NCBI RefSeq assembly: GCF_009765775.1
Contig: NZ_LMUU01000070.1
Coordinates: forward strand, 1-41,972
Direction: 5' to 3'
Source of the DNA: Beijerinckia sp. L45
Lineage (GTDB): Bacteria > Pseudomonadota > Alphaproteobacteria > Rhizobiales > Beijerinckiaceae
Length of the DNA: 41,972 nt
Both the position numbers and the translations under genes were made by a program. The notes below the pieces were generated by a model. The model made no database searches and had not been told where the DNA came from. It worked only from the letters and a program-made list of their open reading frames with translations. This document shows positions 33,647 through 40,553 of the stretch, in pieces; positions within the stretch are counted from its first letter, which is position 1, and each line of letters opens with the position of its first letter.

Positions 33647-34141
33647 ATGAAGGGCGAGCCCAAAGTCGTCGAGTACCTGAATCGCGGCCTGCGCAGCGAG
33701 CTCACGGCGGTCAGCCAGTATTGGCTGCATTTCCGCATGCTCGACAATTGGGGCTATCTCGACCTTGCAAAGTTCTGGCGCAAAGAATCGATCGAGGAGA
33801 TGAACCATGCGGATCGCTTCATCGATCGCATTCTGTTCCTCGAAGGATTCCCCAATCTGCAGGAGCTCGATCCTCTCCACATCGGCCAGAACGTGCAGGA
33901 GATCATCGAGTGCGATCTCGGCGCGGAACTCGGCGCCCGGGCGCTGTACCTCGAAGCCGCGCAATATGCGGAATCGGTCAACGACCGCGTGACCAAGATC
34001 CTCTTCGAGGAACTGGCGAGCGACGAAGAAGGCCACATCGACTTCCTCGAGACGCAGCTCGACCTGATCTCGCAGGTCGGCCTTCAGCTCTATGCGCAGC
34101 GCCACATCGGTGGCCTCGGCAAGATCGAGCCGGAAAAGTAG
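33647..34141 (+). CDS. bfr: Bacterioferritin
   Basis: The 164-residue protein stores iron in a 24-subunit cage. All ferroxidase ligands are in their standard positions: Glu18, Glu51, His54, Glu94, Glu127 and His130. Met52, the ligand of the inter-subunit heme, is also present (EEMNHA). The length is typical (155-165). Codons upstream of ATG 33647 are open but read antisense-like into the P450 region; GGAAGAAAGAACAGAAGC precedes the ATG. The ferredoxin gene bfd lies tail-to-tail 79 bases away, an arrangement that keeps the iron-storage and iron-release partners together but on separate transcripts. A GC hairpin at 34175-34190 between them is followed by six T residues only after 11 bases. Confidence 0.97.
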   Translation: MKGEPKVVEYLNRGLRSELTAVSQYWLHFRMLDNWGYLDLAKFWRKESIEEMNHADRFIDRILFLEGFPNLQELDPLHIGQNVQEIIECDLGAELGARALYLEAAQYAESVNDRVTKILFEELASDEEGHIDFLETQLDLISQVGLQLYAQRHIGGLGKIEPEK

Positions 34142-34220
34142 CGCCAAGCCTCGCGGCCCGCACACGTGATCGGTCGGGTGGTCTCACCCGGCTGACTTCT
34201 CGTTTTTTAAGCAGATGCGG

Positions 34221-34511
34221 TCAGCCCGCGGCGGCGACCAGCTCGAGCGCCTCGACCGCCGGGTGATGACGCTCATGGCGCTCGGCGCTCGACATCGGGC
34301 AGGCAGCGCCGCACGCCGTCGCGCAGCTTGCATGAACTTCGCCCAGCGCCTGATCGAGAATGGCGCGAATGGTCCGGGCGCAACGCCCGCATTTCGGGCT
34401 GCAGCCGAGGCACTGGTAGACCTGCGCGGCGGTCCGCGGACAGGACGGTCCGGGTCCAAGGCACGCCCGCACCGCGCCATCCGATAAAACGTTGCAAGAA
34501 CAAACGATCAT
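34221..34511 (-). CDS. bfd: Bacterioferritin-associated [2Fe-2S] ferredoxin
   Basis: The 96-residue protein begins MIVCSCNVLSDGAVRACL and has PKCGRCARTI further on, giving cluster ligands Cys4, Cys6, Cys41 and Cys44 as in Bfd. Bfd donates electrons to bacterioferritin to mobilise stored iron, and bfr lies next to it. Family members are usually 60-75 residues; this one has a longer C-terminus with three more Cys (SCATACGAAC) of unknown meaning. The ATG is at 34509-34511. An Irr-type iron box candidate sits 59 bases upstream, so expression is likely iron-controlled. Confidence 0.93.
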   Translation of the reverse strand: MIVCSCNVLSDGAVRACLGPGPSCPRTAAQVYQCLGCSPKCGRCARTIRAILDQALGEVHASCATACGAACPMSSAERHERHHPAVEALELVAAAG

Positions 34512-34569
34512 GGAACTACACGTGCCCGCTGCGCTGGCCCAAGAGCCGGCCGCAAAGCGCGCCCGCTAC

Positions 34570-34586
34570 TTTAGAACCATTAAAAA
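34570..34586 (-). promoter_or_regulatory. Iron control element (Irr box)-like sequence before bfd
   Basis: TTTAGAA-CCA-TTAAAAA (34570-34586) matches the rhizobial iron control element TTTAGAA-N3-TTCTAAA perfectly in one half and at five of seven positions in the other. It lies 59 bases upstream of the bfd start in an otherwise plain 203-base gap. Irr binds such boxes in Hyphomicrobiales and regulates iron storage and uptake genes. Confidence 0.6.
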
Positions 34587-34714
34587 CTCCAACCATATCA
34601 GCACTTTAGCCTGATCGGTCGCAGTTGGCAACATCCGCGGCGCATGCCGGAGTCGCGGCAGACGCGACGGGCGAAACTGCCCTGCGATCAATATGATGGT
34701 GGATCAGGTGCGCT

Positions 34715-35851
34715 TCAGGTGGGGGTTACAAGGCCCGCATCGGCCGGCGTGGCGGCACGCTCGCGAGCGTCCGGATGGGCGGCCCGCGTCATCTCGGCGA
34801 CCGCCAGCCCAAGCTCGTGGATGCTGACGCGAAGCGCCGCATCATCCTCGCCGCGCTCGCTGACAAGGACAGCGGTGCCATTGCTCCGGCGCGCGGCGTC
34901 GAGAGCGCCGCGCAGGCCGGCGTTTTCGGCCTGCAACGCTTCGAGCTTTTCGAGACCGGCGCGGCCATCGCCCCGTGCGCGCTCGGCCTGCAAACTGTTT
35001 TGCAGATGAATGCTTTTTTCCCGCTCCTTCGCCTCCTGGGCGGCGGCTTCGAGCGCCGTCTCCAGCGCGCGGATGCGGATCCGCGCCTTGTCGAGATCGC
35101 CTTCAAGCGTCAAGTTGCTCTGCGCCAGGGAGGCCGCCTGCGCCGCCTCGCCCGCCAAGCGCTTGCGGAGATTGTCATGCGCCGTCTGCATCGCGCCCGT
35201 CTGGCTGGTGAGGAGATCGCGTTCTTCGACGAGAACCTCGGCGTTTTGTTTCGCGGCGTCGAGCTGCCGCGCCAGGGCCGCACGGGCCCGCTCCGCATCC
35301 TCGATCGTCATTTCGAGACCCATGGTTCGCGTGTGCAAGCCGGCAACGGTGGTCCGACGCTCCTCGGCCAGCGCCTCGACGGCGTCGTGGTCGCGGCGCA
35401 ACAGGTCGAACCTTGCGCGATGACTGTCAACGTCGGCATAGGCATCGTGCAAGGCAATCTGCAGCGCGCCGCGCTGGGCATCGTGCGCCCGCACATCGCG
35501 CTCGAGATTAGCGATCACCTTGTCTTGCGCCCGCTCGATCGCTTCAAGCGCCGCGACCTGGTCGGCCAGGGCCGCGCTCTGGACCGCGCGGCGCCCAAGC
35601 TCGGCCATATCCTGCGCCTTGCCATCGCGCACCCGTTCCATCGCCTGCTCGAGCTTGCGGCGTTCGACCGCAAATTCGGCGCGAAGATGATCGCGGTCGG
35701 CAAGGATTTCCTGCATCGACACAGGAATCTGCGCCTGCAGGCGATGCCGCGTCAGCCGCAGCGCGCGCGCCCAGAGGACCGGCATGAAGACGAGCGCGAG
35801 CAGCCCCGCAACCACGCAGCCAAGCCCGAAATAAAGTCCTTGTTCAATCAC
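34715..35851 (-). CDS. Membrane-anchored coiled-coil protein of unknown function
   Basis: The 378-residue protein has one N-terminal transmembrane helix (about 6-27, FGLGCVVAGLLALVFMPVLW) followed by ALRLTRHRLQAQIPVSMQEI and then a long coiled coil (about 55-330) rich in Ala, Glu, Arg and Gln. I recall proteins of this build, with the RxxIPxSxxEIxADxDxLRAEFA block right after the membrane, in many Hyphomicrobiales, where the function is unknown; a cell-envelope or division role is only a guess. The start GTG 35849-35851 is chosen because it begins directly before the helix; the frame stays open upstream with random-looking codons. The 3' end lies in a plain 203-base gap before bfd. Confidence 0.75.
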   Translation of the reverse strand: MIEQGLYFGLGCVVAGLLALVFMPVLWARALRLTRHRLQAQIPVSMQEILADRDHLRAEFAVERRKLEQAMERVRDGKAQDMAELGRRAVQSAALADQVAALEAIERAQDKVIANLERDVRAHDAQRGALQIALHDAYADVDSHRARFDLLRRDHDAVEALAEERRTTVAGLHTRTMGLEMTIEDAERARAALARQLDAAKQNAEVLVEERDLLTSQTGAMQTAHDNLRKRLAGEAAQAASLAQSNLTLEGDLDKARIRIRALETALEAAAQEAKEREKSIHLQNSLQAERARGDGRAGLEKLEALQAENAGLRGALDAARRSNGTAVLVSERGEDDAALRVSIHELGLAVAEMTRAAHPDARERAATPADAGLVTPT

Positions 35852-35957
35852 AACCGAGGCCAGGCGAGGACAGAAGCAGCGTCGACTATGCCACGAGCGG
35901 CAAGCCGGAGCCAAGCGCCATTGGCATCCGCGACGCGCCATGCCTCAACGGGAACGC

Positions 35958-36551
35958 TCAGAAGGGGTTCCAGGTCGAATGGTCGGTGAATTTGAGGTAG
36001 CCGACGTTGACACCGAGCCGCGCGCCGAGGCCGGTGCGGATCGGCACCAGAACGATGTCGTTGGCGGCCAGGGCCGTCATGCCGAAGCCGCCGATGAAAT
36101 AGGCGGATCCGTCGACACCGGCGAAGCGCTGGAAGACCGCGTCCTTCGAGGGCATGTTGTAGACGAGCATCATGGTGCGGTCGCCGTCGCCGCCGGCGTC
36201 GAAGCCGATCGTCGGCCCCTGCCAGAACACCCGCCGGTCTCCGGCGTTGCGGGTGTAAAGCTTGCCCTCGCCATAGCGCAGGCCGCCGACGAAGGCGCCA
36301 CCGGCTTCCTGCCCAAGGATGTAGCCGTTGGGCCGGCCCCAGCGCCGCGTTGCGGCCTCCACGGCTTCGGCCAGGCCCTTCGACAGCGAGCCGAAGAACT
36401 TGTGGCCGCTCAGAACGATTTCATCGGAGGTATAGGCAATCGGCCGCTCCTGCGCGGCTGCCTGGCCCACCAGGCCAGCGCCGGCGAAGCCGAAAGCGAC
36501 AAGAAAGGCGGCGGCCTTGAACCGCGAACCAAACGTGAAGCGGAACCCCAT
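35958..36551 (-). CDS. eipA: DUF1134 envelope protein EipA
   Basis: The 197-residue protein has a Sec signal peptide (about residues 1-34, ending VGQAAAQ) followed by a DUF1134 domain with blocks TSDEIVLSGHKFFGSLSKGL, VGGLRYGEGKLY and WQGPTIGFDAGGDGDRTMML. EipA is a periplasmic beta-barrel-like protein that supports envelope integrity in Brucella and Caulobacter relatives; in Brucella its gene is directly activated by CtrA. A perfect CtrA box lies 80 bases upstream here. The ATG at 36549-36551 follows CGGGAGACGCAG, a good ribosome site; a longer frame to 36602 is less likely. The gene is alone between the coiled-coil gene and a CysQ-like gene, all on the minus strand. Confidence 0.92.
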   Translation of the reverse strand: MGFRFTFGSRFKAAAFLVAFGFAGAGLVGQAAAQERPIAYTSDEIVLSGHKFFGSLSKGLAEAVEAATRRWGRPNGYILGQEAGGAFVGGLRYGEGKLYTRNAGDRRVFWQGPTIGFDAGGDGDRTMMLVYNMPSKDAVFQRFAGVDGSAYFIGGFGMTALAANDIVLVPIRTGLGARLGVNVGYLKFTDHSTWNPF

Positions 36552-36628
36552 CTGCGTCTCCCGAAAGCTCAAGCGCCGCTTCCGAAAGAGGGCGCGCGGC
36601 AAGCTTTACGGGACTGTAGGCAACACGA

Positions 36629-36647
36629 GGTTAACGGCACCTTAACC
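36629..36647 (-). promoter_or_regulatory. CtrA binding site upstream of eipA
   Basis: GGTTAA-cggcacc-TTAACC contains the CtrA consensus TTAA-N7-TTAAC, and because it is palindromic the consensus is perfect on both strands. It lies 78-96 bases before the eipA start. CtrA is the essential cell-cycle regulator of alphaproteobacteria. Confidence 0.85.
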
Positions 36648-36670
36648 ACGCTCAGGTCTCGGGTCGGACC

Positions 36671-37537
36671 TTAGCCACGCATCGCGCGGCGCTGCGGCAC
36701 CGCGTCGAGATCGCCCCAGGCGACGAAGGGGCCGTTGCGATATTGGTTCTGCGCCTTGCCGTAAAGCAGCGCCGTGCCGACCTCGTCGAGCACGGCGCCA
36801 CCGGCGGCCCGCAAGACGGCATCGCCAGCCGCGGTATCCCATTCCATGGTCGGCCCGAAGCGCGGATAGACGTCGGCCTCGCCCTCGGCGATCGTGCAGA
36901 ATTTCAACGACGAGCCGGCGCAGCGGCGCTCGGCGATCGGCAGCCGGGCCAGAAAGACTTCAGTCTCGGCATCGGCGTGGGAGCGGCTGGCCAGCGCCGT
37001 CAGACCCTGCTGCGGGTTGGCGCGCACCGCGATGATACGACGCTCCGAGACCGGCGGCAGCGCCGCCCCTGGCTCGACGGTGCAGGCATAGGCACGGGTC
37101 CCGGCCATCCACATCTGGCTGATCGCCGGCGCATAGACGGCGCCCGCCCGGGGTACCCCGTCGAGGATCAGCGCGATATTGATGGTGAATTCGCCGTTGC
37201 GATGGAGAAACTCACGGGTTCCATCGACCGGATCGACGAGGATGAAAGCCCGGCCGCAGCGCGGTTTTTCGCCGCGTGAGGCGGCCTCTTCCGCGATGAC
37301 CGGAATCCCGGGGACGCGCACCGCAAGCCCAGCGAGGATGATCGCCTCGGCGCGCTCGTCGGCGTCGCAGACGAAACTGCGGTCCGCCTTCCGGCGGGCA
37401 TGGGGATCGGTCGCATAGACGCCCATCACGGCGACAGCCGCTTCAAGGGTCAATTCCGCGAAGATTTCTGCAATCGCGTCACAATCAATTATCGGACACG
37501 TCGCGAGATTGTCTGTCGCGAGATCGGCTTGAGCCAT
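36671..37537 (-). CDS. cysQ: 3'(2'),5'-bisphosphate nucleotidase CysQ-like inositol monophosphatase family protein
   Basis: The 288-residue protein has the lithium-sensitive phosphatase motifs: VIAEEAAS, the metal site LVDPVDGTREFL (about 125-136) and EWDTAAGDAVLRAAGG near residue 233. CysQ removes a phosphate from adenosine 3',5'-bisphosphate, which forms in sulfate assimilation. The closest group is CysQ, but a related inositol or fructose phosphatase cannot be excluded by eye. The ATG at 37535-37537 follows CAGGTGACCCA; the frame continues 25 codons upstream without family likeness. The gene ends 24 bases before the CtrA box of eipA and is divergent from an SDR gene. Confidence 0.88.
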   Translation of the reverse strand: MAQADLATDNLATCPIIDCDAIAEIFAELTLEAAVAVMGVYATDPHARRKADRSFVCDADERAEAIILAGLAVRVPGIPVIAEEAASRGEKPRCGRAFILVDPVDGTREFLHRNGEFTINIALILDGVPRAGAVYAPAISQMWMAGTRAYACTVEPGAALPPVSERRIIAVRANPQQGLTALASRSHADAETEVFLARLPIAERRCAGSSLKFCTIAEGEADVYPRFGPTMEWDTAAGDAVLRAAGGAVLDEVGTALLYGKAQNQYRNGPFVAWGDLDAVPQRRAMRG

Positions 37538-37717
37538 TGGGTCACCTGATGAACGGACGATTGGCATGCGCCTTCTTCGTCCCTCTTGCAAGATGGGCAT
37601 CGTTTCGCCCACTTCAATCAGACGATGCGTTTCGTCAAAGCCACAATTTCTTTCAACGGCACAATATTTGACGCCAAAGCTTAAGCAGAGCCGGATTTGT
37701 AGAGTCTAGATGAAGTC

Positions 37718-38452
37718 ATGATGCTTAACACGCTGCTCCGGCCGGCCCGCGCCGCCATTGTCGGCGCCTCGGGCGGCGTTGGCGGTGCTTTGGTCGCGTC
37801 ACTTGCAAAAGCGGGCTTCGAGGCGGTCCACGCCCTGTCCCGCGTGCCGGTCGCCGCCAGCACCGGCGTTCGGCCGGGCCATATCGACCTGCTCGACGAG
37901 GCCACGATCGCGGCGGCCGCAACGGCCCTTGGCGAAGGCGCACCACTGCGGCTCATGATTGCCGCTACGGGACTGTTGCACGATGCGAGGACGCAGCCGG
38001 AGAAATCGATGCGCAGTCTGGATGCCGCACAGCTGGTACGTGGGTTCGCCGTCAACACGATCGGCCCGGCGTTGCTCGCCAAGCACGTCGTCCCCCTGCT
38101 CCCGCGTGCCGGCAGAAGCGTCTTCGCGGTGCTGTCGGCGCGGGTCGGCAGCATCGAGGACAACAGGCTTGGCGGCTGGTACGGCTATCGCGCACAAAAG
38201 GCTGCGCTGAACCAGATCGTCCGGACGCTGGCCGTCGAGGTGCGGCGAACCCGGCCCGAGGCCATCATTGTAGCGCTACACCCCGGAACGGTCGCCACGG
38301 ATCTGAGCGCGCCGTTCCGCGGTGCGGTCAGCGCGGAGCGGCTCTTCACACCCGACGTTTCCGCGCGGCATCTGCTCGACGTGATCGACGGCCTGACACC
38401 GGACGACAGCGGCGGATTTTTTGCGTGGGATGGGCAGCGGATTCCGTTCTAA
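37718..38452 (+). CDS. Short-chain dehydrogenase/reductase (C-factor-like)
   Basis: The 244-residue SDR has the coenzyme motif GASGGVGGAL (about 16-25), FAVNTIGPALLAKHVVPLLP in the middle, and the catalytic YxxxK in YGYRAQKAAL near residue 155 with Ser in VLSARVGSI. The later VALHPGTVATDLSAPF is typical of classical SDRs of the C-factor group. It starts at ATG 37718 (ATGATG). The substrate is unknown. A small protein gene begins 36 bases after its stop and may share the transcript. Confidence 0.9.
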   Translation: MMLNTLLRPARAAIVGASGGVGGALVASLAKAGFEAVHALSRVPVAASTGVRPGHIDLLDEATIAAAATALGEGAPLRLMIAATGLLHDARTQPEKSMRSLDAAQLVRGFAVNTIGPALLAKHVVPLLPRAGRSVFAVLSARVGSIEDNRLGGWYGYRAQKAALNQIVRTLAVEVRRTRPEAIIVALHPGTVATDLSAPFRGAVSAERLFTPDVSARHLLDVIDGLTPDDSGGFFAWDGQRIPF

Positions 38453-38488
38453 GATATCGTGAGGAGCTCGGGAGGGAGATCCGTCGCT

Positions 38489-38692
38489 ATGGCGGCAGTT
38501 AAGTTCACGCTTGACCCGGGCCACCCACCAAAACTCTCGGCGGTCGAGCGCGAGCGGCTCGACGCGCAAACTCAAGACGAGATCGATTGCGCGGCCGAAA
38601 CCGACTTCGAAAACCCGCCGCTCAGCGACGTTGAGTTGGAGCGCGCCATCTTCACCCGCAGCCGGCATCAAAAAGCTCCTCGCGACCCCTAA
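38489..38692 (+). CDS. Small acidic protein, possibly antitoxin-like
   Basis: The 67-residue product opens VKFTLDPGHPPKLSAVERER and is acidic towards its end (DEIDCAAETDFENPPLSDVE). This build, a short strand with Leu-Asp-Pro and then a helical acidic tail, resembles small antitoxin-type proteins of rhizobia, but no toxin gene is next to it, so the name is tentative. ATG 38489 follows GGGAGGGAGA by about ten bases, a good ribosome site. Its last four bases overlap the end of the convergent TetR gene. It may be co-transcribed with the SDR. Confidence 0.6.
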   Translation: MAAVKFTLDPGHPPKLSAVERERLDAQTQDEIDCAAETDFENPPLSDVELERAIFTRSRHQKAPRDP

Positions 38693-39276
38693 CCGTTGAC
38701 CGGCAGAAGCCGCAGCATCCGCTCGACCAGAACCGTCGGCGACTCGGCCCGCGGGTCGAGCTTGCCGTCCAGCGCCAGCATCGCAAGACCGTGGACAACG
38801 GACCAGCATGTCAGCGTCCAGTCGGCCGCCTGCGCAGGCTTGGCCAGAGACGCCACGCGCGTCGCCAGCACCGCATAGGCGGACTCGCCGGCCAACGCGA
38901 GATCGCCTTTTACGTTCGGCGACGTCGCGCCAAACATCAGCCGGAACAAGGCCGGCCGCGCGCAGGCGAAATCGACGTAAGCAACCCCCTGCGCGATCAA
39001 AGCCTCATGCGCGTCCGGCTTGGCGTCGGCCTGCCGCAGAAGATCCGCGAAACGCTGGAACCCGACGGCGGCGACCCCCGCGATCAAGGCCTCCTTGTCC
39101 GCGAAATGCCGATAAGGCGCCATCGCCGACACCCCGGCCCGCCGCGCTGCCTCGCGCAGCGACAGCCCGGCTAGGCCGCCCTCCTCCAAAACCTCGAGCG
39201 CCGCGACGATGAGGGCATCGCGCAGGTCGCCATGGTGATAGGTTTTTTTCGACGCCGATGTTGACACTGTAATCAT
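38689..39276 (-). CDS. TetR/AcrR family transcriptional regulator
   Basis: The 195-residue protein has a TetR-type helix-turn-helix at about residues 15-60 (TYHHGDLRDALIVAALEVLE, REAARRAGVSAMAPYRHFAD) and a TetR C-terminal ligand domain (residues 85-190, ACARPALFRLMFG). The helix-turn-helix is followed by the DKEALIAGVAAVGF block typical of this subfamily. It is divergent from a DUF4188 gene, and an inverted repeat overlaps both starts, so it very likely represses both genes. The start ATG at 39274-39276 lies inside that repeat; a GTG three codons later is an alternative. Confidence 0.92.
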   Translation of the reverse strand: MITVSTSASKKTYHHGDLRDALIVAALEVLEEGGLAGLSLREAARRAGVSAMAPYRHFADKEALIAGVAAVGFQRFADLLRQADAKPDAHEALIAQGVAYVDFACARPALFRLMFGATSPNVKGDLALAGESAYAVLATRVASLAKPAQAADWTLTCWSVVHGLAMLALDGKLDPRAESPTVLVERMLRLLPVNG

Positions 39277-39293
39277 TCCCGATATGTTTACAG
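39261..39293 (+). promoter_or_regulatory. Promoter and TetR-type operator before the DUF4188 gene
   Basis: TTGACA (39261-39266) and TATGTT (39283-39288) are 16 bases apart, with a perfect -35. The inverted repeat CTGTAA-N15-TTACAG (39267-39293) spans the spacer and the -10, so a bound regulator would block RNA polymerase. It also covers the TetR start codon. Confidence 0.7.
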
Positions 39294-39308
39294 CGTAATC
39301 AGGAGCAC

Positions 39309-39767
39309 ATGATCATGCAAGGCAAACCCTCGAAGGTCTCGGTCGACCTCAGCGCCTATCCCGACCTGGTGGTGGTCTATCTCGGCTTCCGTGTCTCGAC
39401 GTGGCGCGGCCTCATCGCCATGCTCGGCATCGGCAAAGGACTCGCCATGATCCGGCGCGACAAACCGGACGGCCTGCTGGCCGACGAGCCGATCATCTAC
39501 AGCCTGCGCCATGTCGGCATGCGGCAGTACTGGCGCGACTTCGACAGTCTGGAGACATTCACCCGCTCGGAGCCGCACAAGACCTGGTGGGTGCAGTTTT
39601 CCAAGGATCCCAAAGGCTCGGGCTTCTGGCACGAGGCCTACCGAAAAAGCGGTGGCATGGAAGCGATCTATATCGGCATGCCCACGCCGATCGGCTTCGC
39701 CTCTTTCGCGGCAGCGCGGCGCCCCGAAGGCCCGTTCCTCAGCTCCCGCGATCGGCTCGCGGCCTGA
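39309..39767 (+). CDS. DUF4188 family protein
   Basis: The 152-residue protein matches the DUF4188 build: SAYPDLVVVYLGFRVSTWRG near the start, MRQYWRDFDSLETFTRS and GGMEAIYIGMPTPIGF near the end. The family is of unknown function, with a predicted ferredoxin-like alpha/beta fold related to small monooxygenases. It has no signal peptide. ATG 39309 stands three bases after AGGAG, and the ATG two codons on has the better spacing. It is regulated, by position, through the divergent TetR protein. A stress or compound-induced role is likely but unproven. Confidence 0.82.
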   Translation: MIMQGKPSKVSVDLSAYPDLVVVYLGFRVSTWRGLIAMLGIGKGLAMIRRDKPDGLLADEPIIYSLRHVGMRQYWRDFDSLETFTRSEPHKTWWVQFSKDPKGSGFWHEAYRKSGGMEAIYIGMPTPIGFASFAAARRPEGPFLSSRDRLAA

Positions 39768-39869
39768 ACGCGTTCCACAGAAAATGCGGATCGTTTTGAA
39801 CCGGATCGGTGGCGGGAGCGACAGAGAAGGGTCGGACGGTTGGCGTCCGTGGACTCAAGGAGACGGATC

Positions 39870-40139
39870 ATGGCTCGCATCGCTTCCCGCAAACTGGTTC
39901 TCGCCGCTTTCGCAACCCTCGCCCTCGGCGCCGGCTTCGCCGCTCCTGCAGCCGAGGCTCATCCCTTCGGCTGGGGTGGCGGCTTCCACCATCACGGCTT
40001 CGGTCATCTCGGCATCGGTCTCGGCCTGGGCGCCCTCGCCGCGACCGCCTACGCGGGCAGCGACTGCTACATCGAGCGCCGCGAGTTCGTCGACGGCTAC
40101 AACAGGATCTACGTCCGTCCCGTCCGCGTCTGCGACTGA
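39870..40139 (+). CDS. Small His-rich secreted protein, paralog 1
   Basis: The 89-residue product has a signal peptide (ARIASRKLVLAAFATLALGA, cleavage expected near residue 30), then a His/Gly-rich stretch (FGWGGGFHHHGFGHLGIGLG) and the end CYIERREFVDGYNRIYVRPV-RVCD. The last 23 residues closely match the end of the gene that follows 178 bases downstream. The His-rich part might bind metal; that is inference. The family is unknown, though short proteins with an RxxFVDxYNR...VRVC-type end occur in Hyphomicrobiales. The start follows AAGGAGACGGATC, an ideal ribosome site, and a terminator follows the stop. Confidence 0.8.
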   Translation: MARIASRKLVLAAFATLALGAGFAAPAAEAHPFGWGGGFHHHGFGHLGIGLGLGALAATAYAGSDCYIERREFVDGYNRIYVRPVRVCD

Positions 40140-40164
40140 TCTTTTTGGCATACCTGCCATCGAG

Positions 40165-40190
40165 CCTCCCGGTCCCGCCGGGAGGTTTTT
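40165..40190 (+). terminator. Rho-independent terminator between the two small secreted protein genes
   Basis: CCTCCCGG (40165-40172) pairs with CCGGGAGG (40178-40185) around a five-base loop and is followed by TTTTT. It separates the paralogs, so each must have its own promoter. Confidence 0.93.
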
Positions 40191-40316
40191 CGTTTGGATG
40201 CTGAAGCGTCGCAGAGATACCGCCTAACAATTTTGCCGGCCCGGTTGAACCGTCTGCGTCGGTTTGCCGACCAACGATGGTCCGGTTGTTCCGCCGGCGC
40301 TTCGTGGAGTTCAGAC

Positions 40317-40553
40317 ATGCGTCGCTTCTCGTATCTCGTTCTCGTCACCGCCGCTTCGCTCGGCGCAATCGCCACCGTGGCGGAGGCCTTCCCCGCCGGC
40401 AATACGACGCTCCGTCAGGACTGGGCCCGCGTCTTCAGCCGCTTCTCGCCGAACTTCGGCATCGTCGAGCCCGGCGAATGCATTCTCGTGCGTCAGGAGA
40501 TCGTCGACGGGTCCAACCGGGTGCACCTTCGGCTCGTCAGGGTCTGCGATTGA
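40317..40553 (+). CDS. Small secreted protein, paralog 2
   Basis: The 78-residue product has a signal peptide (RRFSYLVLVTAASLGAIATV, cleavage expected near AEA, residue 24) and a short mature part ending CILVRQEIVDGSNRVHLRLV-RVCD. This ending repeats that of the gene before it: a Cys, then R-x-E-x-VDG-x-NR-x-x-x-R-x-VRVCD. The middle differs, with no His-rich stretch. ATG 40317 is preceded by GTGGAGTTCAGAC, a good ribosome site. The stop lies inside the 3' end of the convergent protease gene (17 shared bases). Two Cys per mature chain suggest a single disulfide. Confidence 0.78.
   Translation: MRRFSYLVLVTAASLGAIATVAEAFPAGNTTLRQDWARVFSRFSPNFGIVEPGECILVRQEIVDGSNRVHLRLVRVCD

Noticed and set aside
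34171-34208. Hairpin CGGGTG-GTCT-CACCCG with a later T run as a terminator between bfr and bfd
   Set aside because: The T run begins 11 bases after the stem, which is too far for a standard rho-independent terminator.
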